Positions 18,673-22,889 of a stretch of 22,889 nt of DNA are shown in pieces. Both the position numbers and the translations under genes were made by a program. A model generated the notes under the pieces. That model made no database searches and had not been told where the DNA came from. It saw nothing but the letters and a program-made list of their open reading frames with translations. Origin of the DNA: Agrocybe praecox (Eukaryota > Basidiomycota > Agaricomycetes > Agaricales > Agrocybaceae); the NCBI GenBank assembly GCA_964017145.1, contig CAXHKQ010000203.1, positions 1 to 22,889 of the forward strand. The letters run 5' to 3'. Every line of letters begins with the position of its first letter. Positions within the stretch are counted from its first letter, which is position 1.

Positions 18673-19411
18673 CAAGAGACCTCAACAGTGCGCCCAACAC
18701 CATATACTCGAACCACTTCTCAAACACTCTGCCCACAGGACGTCGGTGTGCGGCAATATTCGCCACTGACAGCAATCATGATCGGCTCAATTGTACAACA
18801 AATCGCGATAGCGATTTGTCAAAACATGTCAAATCCCATCGCCAAACATTCCCATTCAGCACGAAACCACCCCCTTCACACCTGCCAATGCAACGCAGCG
18901 TGCGGGTGACGAAAGATCACGCCAATGCAAACGCACTCCACAAACAACCGAACGGAATTCCGAGATTTCGACACACAGACGCCATCATCATACGCAAGAC
19001 GCATTCTCGCACGGACGCCATCATTGAACATTTAAAGAGCCGCAACACGCACACACTGAACGCCTTGACGCACCTATACGTCCACAAATGCAGTGTGTGT
19101 GAAAGTGTGAAATATAACGGCATCAATGGACAAACAATCACAGAGCTGCCGATCGACCAGCCGGCCAATAGCAACACGTCCGAGAAGCGTGCACGCAACC
19201 CTTCTGGCACTGTGTTTATTTATTTTGTCTGTTTTGTGTGAAATCCGAGAACGCAGCACGCAGTTTCTCCGTCCGTCGTTCATACCATGTTGAGTTTAAA
19301 CACCTCTAAACAAAGCGTGCGCTCGCTCGCACGATGCATGCACACAAAAAGTACTAGCCAAATGCAATATTTTCGGACCAGCTTCTCGGACTAGCCAAAA
19401 GTAAAAAGTTA

Positions 19412-19531
19412 GGACCAGCGTCACGCGGTGTTCCCAAGCGGTCACCCATCTAAGTACTGACCGCGCCCAATGTTGCTTGACTTCAGTGATCGGACGAGAA
19501 CTGGTATATTCAACATGGTATGAACGCTGGA
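19412..19531 (-). rRNA. 5S rRNA: 5S ribosomal RNA, array B copy 9
   Basis: Last intact gene before retrotransposon copy 2. The 859 bp spacing to copy 8 comes from the spacer variant, not from the gene. Confidence 0.95.
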
Positions 19532-20271
19532 CAAGAGACCTCAACAGTGCGCCCAACACCATATACTCGAACCACTTCTCAAACACTCTGCCCACAGGAC
19601 GTCGGTGTGCGGCAATATTCGCCACTGACAGCAATCATGATCGGCTCAATTGTACAACAAATCGCGATAGCGATTTGTCAAAACATGTCAAATCCCATCG
19701 CCAAACATTCCCATTCAGCACGAAACCACCCCCTTCACACCTGCCAATGCAACGCAGCGTGCGGGTGACGAAAGATCACGCCAATGCAAACGCACTCCAC
19801 AAACAACCGAACGGAATTCCGAGATTTCGACACACAGACGCCATCATCATACGCAAGACGCATTCTCGCACGGACGCCATCATTGAACATTTAAAGAGCC
19901 GCAACACGCACACACTGAACGCCTTGACGCACCTATACGTCCACAAATGCAGTGTGTGTGAAAGTGTGAAATATAACGGCATCAATGGACAAACAATCAC
20001 AGAGCTGCCGATCGACCAGCCGGCCAATAGCAACACGTCCGAGAAGCGTGCACGCAACCCTTCTGGCACTGTGTTTATTTATTTTGTCTGTTTTGTGTGA
20101 AATCCGAGAACGCAGCATAGTTGTTTCTCCGTCCGTCGTTCATACCATGTTGAGTTTAAACACCTCTAAACAAAGCGTGCGCTCGCTCGCACGATGCATG
20201 CACACAAAAAGTACTAGCCAAATGCAATATTTTCGGACCAGCTTCTCGGACTAGCCAAAAGTAAAAAGTTA

Positions 20272-20373
20272 GGACCAGCGTCACGCGGTGTTCCCAAGCG
20301 GTCACCCATCTAAGTACTGACCGCGCCCAATGTTGCTTGACTTCAGTGATCGGACGAGAACTGGTATATTCAA
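20272..20373 (-). pseudogene. 5S gene 3' fragment (positions 19-120), 3' flank of copy 2
   Basis: Same truncation point as at 5930-6031: the match to 5S stops at position 19 and the retrotransposon tail follows. The left side is of array B type. The fragment keeps the internal control region and terminator. The other half of this gene lies beyond the window, so the duplication cannot be checked here. Confidence 0.9.
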
Positions 20374-20806
20374 ATTTTAAATTTTAAAAAGCGTTTATTT
20401 AAAGCCACATTCAGATTTGTACATATTTAACACTACAAAATAAACAAAAATAGTGAACGGTGTGTATGTGTGTGGATTATACAACATAGACCATTCGGTC
20501 ATTACAGTATATACGAGTGTGTTGTTAATAAATTAGATTTTGCAATGATACATACAGATATTTACATGAAAACTATTGGACAGGAAAAAGGCTAAAACCC
20601 GTCGATCAATGTATAAAAAAAAAGGAGCAGCTAGAGTACTCTAAAACAGTGAAAATTGAATAAATATAAATATATACATTATCACAAACATTTCATCTTC
20701 TCGCCATGTCGGGTGTAGATGTCTCCGCTGCTGGTGCTCTCTCCGGATGCAGTCCACATCCCGAGTGCACCCCGGAGGCATCTTTTTTCCGTCGATGTGG
20801 TCAGCG
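20374..20806 (-). other. 3' UTR and tail of copy 2
   Basis: Same layout as in copy 1, with AATAAA at 20394-20399. Differences include a longer A run near 20613, one G fewer near 20710 and a longer TTTAAAA tail at the 5S junction. Confidence 0.8.
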
Positions 20807-22889
20807 TCACTTCCACCAATAGCGCTCGGCCAGTATCCGTAGATCCGGAACGTCGCAAGGTGGAATCGCTGTCTCGAACATAATTCGGTCCGGATCTGCG
20901 GTGGCGCAGCTCTGCACTGCCTCGTACTCAAGTCTGGCCCTCGGCTGGACTCGCCGGACGTGGTACAATACCGGGATGCCGTCCGCATCCTGGATGTACC
21001 CAGCCGAGTCCAGATAAACGAATGCCTCGGGCGGAATGTAGCCCGAGGACACACATCTTTGCATGTACGCGTCCGACGCGCTGGCCACCAGATGCGCCAC
21101 GGACGTGTTCGGCACCGCCTCCAGACGAGCATTGTGGTCGCGGGTGAGCTTCACCAGGTGATTGTCGATGCGTGAGATGTTGATGCGATCGTATATCACC
21201 TGGTTACTGTGGTTGCGTCTGTAGCCGCTCGTCGCCGAATGCGTCCCGATGGCCGCGCAGCAGCGGAAGCACCTCCTCTCGAACCGCCGGTACTCCTCCA
21301 TGACGGACGTGTCCACGTTCAGCAGCCACACCGGACACGCGTACGTCAGCATTGGCCGCAGCAGCGCCTTGTAGCACGCGGCCTTCTTCTTGGTGTTCAC
21401 GAAGCGCGAATAAAAAATACCGCGCAGCGTGAAGAAGGCCCGCCTCGCCTTGAACATCTGGCTCCGACAGTGCTCGTTGAACGAGCCGTTGTTGCGCAGC
21501 CGCACGCCCAGATACGTCACCGCCAGTGACTGCTCCAACCGTTGACCGCCCACCTCGACAGCAAACCGCTTCCAATGGCGCTCGAAATCCGCCGGTCCGG
21601 CGCGCGTCGGGGCTCGGAACAAAATGGCCTCGCACTTGCCCGGATTCAGCCGCTGCTTCCATCTCGTGAAGTACGCGCTCACCGTGTCCACCAATCGCTG
21701 CACCTGCGCACTGATGTCGACGGCTCGCGTGCCGCTCGAGTAGACGATCAGGTCGTCCGCGTATCCGATGATCGCGTTGCCGGGCTGCGCGAAGATCTCG
21801 GCGCCGAGTAGCTCGGCGGTGTAGATGGCGAACAGCGTGGGCGCCAGCACCGTGCCCTGCTGCAGGCCGTCGGCGATCACGAACTCTGCGTCCGTCGAGC
21901 GGGCGCCGGCGGCCACGGCGAACCGCTTGCCGTACAGCATGCTGCACAGCATCTGCGTGATGTGCGCCGGAAATGCGTACCGCATCAGCTTGGCGATTAG
22001 GCCGTCCAGCCAGACGGTGTCGAACGCCTTCTCGGTGTCGATGAGGCAGGCGCCCACGCCTCGCCGCGCGTTCTTGTGCCAGCAGACATCCGACAGCAGC
22101 TTGGCCACAGCGTGCACCGTCGAGTGGCCTCGCCGGAATCCGAACTGGGCGTCGGGCAGAATATGGCGTTCGTCGGTGTGCTCGTTCAGTTGGCGCTGCA
22201 CGATGCGCTCAAGCAGTTTGCTGATATTCGGCAACAGCGTAATTGGCCGATAGCTGGTTGGTGCGGCCGGATCCTTGCCCTTCTTCGGCAGCGGGAACAC
22301 ACAGCCGGTTTTCCATGCCACTGGAAAATAGCCGTTGTTGATGCAGTGATTCAGCAGCACGCTGTATTCTTTGGCCAGAAAACGAGGCATGTGCCGAATC
22401 ACTGCATTTGGAATGCCGTCCGTGCCGCTCGACTTCTTGCTGTTCGTCGCCCTGCACATTGCCGAGACTTCGTGCGCTGTCGTGAACCGCCTGTCGACGG
22501 TCTGCCTGTTCGCCGGCTGCTCCGACGAGAATGTGGCCAGCGGCTGCGCTGCGCTGTTGCCGACGAATCGCTGGCGTTCGGCCTCGATCTCCCTCTCGAA
22601 CTCGGGCGTGCCAAGCCCGCGGTTCTGCACGTTGACGGCGGCAAACTGGTGGCCCAGCACTCGCAGCATGGCGTCTGCATCGTGCACGATGATGTCGCCG
22701 GAGGTGGGCGATGTGCTGTGCTGCTGCGCCGAGAGGCCCAGCTCGCGGATCGCGGTCGATGCTGCTGGCAGATGTAGTGGCTGCAGTTCGGCGTGCGACT
22801 TCGGGCGGAAGATGCGGTTGATGGTCGGCAACATTGTTTTAGCGTCGTGCGGCGATATCCTGCTGAACACGTTTTGCCAGTGCGTGTTC
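20807..22889 (-). CDS. ORF2 of copy 2, C-terminal two thirds (partial)
   Basis: The reading frame is open from the window edge to TGA at 20807 and corresponds to about residues 395-1087 of the ORF2 at 6461-9724. The reverse transcriptase motifs are all present, including motif A aspartates and YADD. Differences seen from copy 1 include L to P in the LLKKGKD segment, R to K and V to K in VKAACYRALL, P to S in NIPRID, and A to T in PNASVAH. There are no stops or frameshifts, so this copy may code for an active enzyme. The endonuclease lies outside the window. A GTG at 22870 is only an internal codon. Confidence 0.92.
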   Translation of the reverse strand, partial: NTHWQNVFSRISPHDAKTMLPTINRIFRPKSHAELQPLHLPAASTAIRELGLSAQQHSTSPTSGDIIVHDADAMLRVLGHQFAAVNVQNRGLGTPEFEREIEAERQRFVGNSAAQPLATFSSEQPANRQTVDRRFTTAHEVSAMCRATNSKKSSGTDGIPNAVIRHMPRFLAKEYSVLLNHCINNGYFPVAWKTGCVFPLPKKGKDPAAPTSYRPITLLPNISKLLERIVQRQLNEHTDERHILPDAQFGFRRGHSTVHAVAKLLSDVCWHKNARRGVGACLIDTEKAFDTVWLDGLIAKLMRYAFPAHITQMLCSMLYGKRFAVAAGARSTDAEFVIADGLQQGTVLAPTLFAIYTAELLGAEIFAQPGNAIIGYADDLIVYSSGTRAVDISAQVQRLVDTVSAYFTRWKQRLNPGKCEAILFRAPTRAGPADFERHWKRFAVEVGGQRLEQSLAVTYLGVRLRNNGSFNEHCRSQMFKARRAFFTLRGIFYSRFVNTKKKAACYKALLRPMLTYACPVWLLNVDTSVMEEYRRFERRCFRCCAAIGTHSATSGYRRNHSNQVIYDRINISRIDNHLVKLTRDHNARLEAVPNTSVAHLVASASDAYMQRCVSSGYIPPEAFVYLDSAGYIQDADGIPVLYHVRRVQPRARLEYEAVQSCATADPDRIMFETAIPPCDVPDLRILAERYWWK

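Larger units (their letters stand above)
11763..20373 (-). repeat. 5S rDNA tandem array B (860 bp units)
   Basis: About ten units with a period of 860 bp, one of them 859 bp. The 5S gene is identical to that in array A. The spacer is 740 bp and differs by scattered substitutions and a net 14 bp loss near the terminator. A few private changes mark single units: A for G at 14964, A for G at 17527, a rearranged patch near 19259-19263, and a 2 bp deletion near 11810-11813. Both ends of the array in this window are retrotransposon insertions. Confidence 0.95.
20374..22889 (-). mobile_element. 5S rDNA-inserted retrotransposon, copy 2 (3' part, cut by window edge)
   Basis: It aligns with copy 1 from its 3' end to about 8543 of copy 1, with roughly one percent base differences by eye. 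It sits at the same 5S nucleotide and in the same orientation. The tail is longer than in copy 1, with two TTTAAAA units. Sequence differences scattered through ORF2 and the 3' UTR show that it is a distinct copy and not an assembly echo of copy 1. Confidence 0.93.

Overview
The window is a eukaryotic 5S ribosomal DNA array with a non-LTR retrotransposon inserted inside the 5S gene. Every real gene lies on the minus strand. The 5S sequence aligns without gaps to insect 5S rRNA as I remember it from Drosophila. The transposon proteins have the layout of the insect Jockey group, and its start carries an insect-type initiator plus downstream promoter element. I therefore read the source as an arthropod, most likely an insect and perhaps a dipteran. 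The species cannot be named from the sequence.

Layout: 1-6031 is array A, about seven tandem units of 874 bp (120 bp 5S gene plus 754 bp spacer). 6032-11762 is a complete-looking retrotransposon copy (copy 1, 5731 bp). 11763-20373 is array B, about ten units of 860 bp. Its 5S gene is identical to that of array A, but its spacer has diverged. 20374-22889 is the 3' part of a second retrotransposon copy (copy 2), cut by the window edge. There are 15 intact 5S genes and three 5S fragments made by the insertions.

Copy 1 has, in its own 5'->3' order: an initiator and DPE promoter, a 5' UTR, ORF1 (coiled coil, Q/H/S-rich tandem repeats, a Gag pre-CCHC domain and three CCHC zinc knuckles), ORF2 (APE-type endonuclease and reverse transcriptase, no RNase H), and a 3' UTR with AATAAA and an AT-rich tail. 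ORF1 and ORF2 meet at a one-base TAATG stop/start overlap. ORF1 is broken in this copy by an apparent 2 bp expansion of an AC run. Both copies sit at the same nucleotide of the 5S gene (3' junction at 5S position 19), and copy 1 is flanked by a 14 bp duplication of 5S positions 19-32.

The working picture is an R1-style life history in 5S rDNA instead of 28S rDNA: the ORF2 endonuclease nicks a fixed site in the 5S gene and the element lives in a multicopy array that tolerates some broken units. The most notable points are the 5S-specific targeting by a Jockey-like element, the position of copy 1 exactly at the junction of two array variants, and a second, inverted fragment of the 5S gene start inside every spacer.
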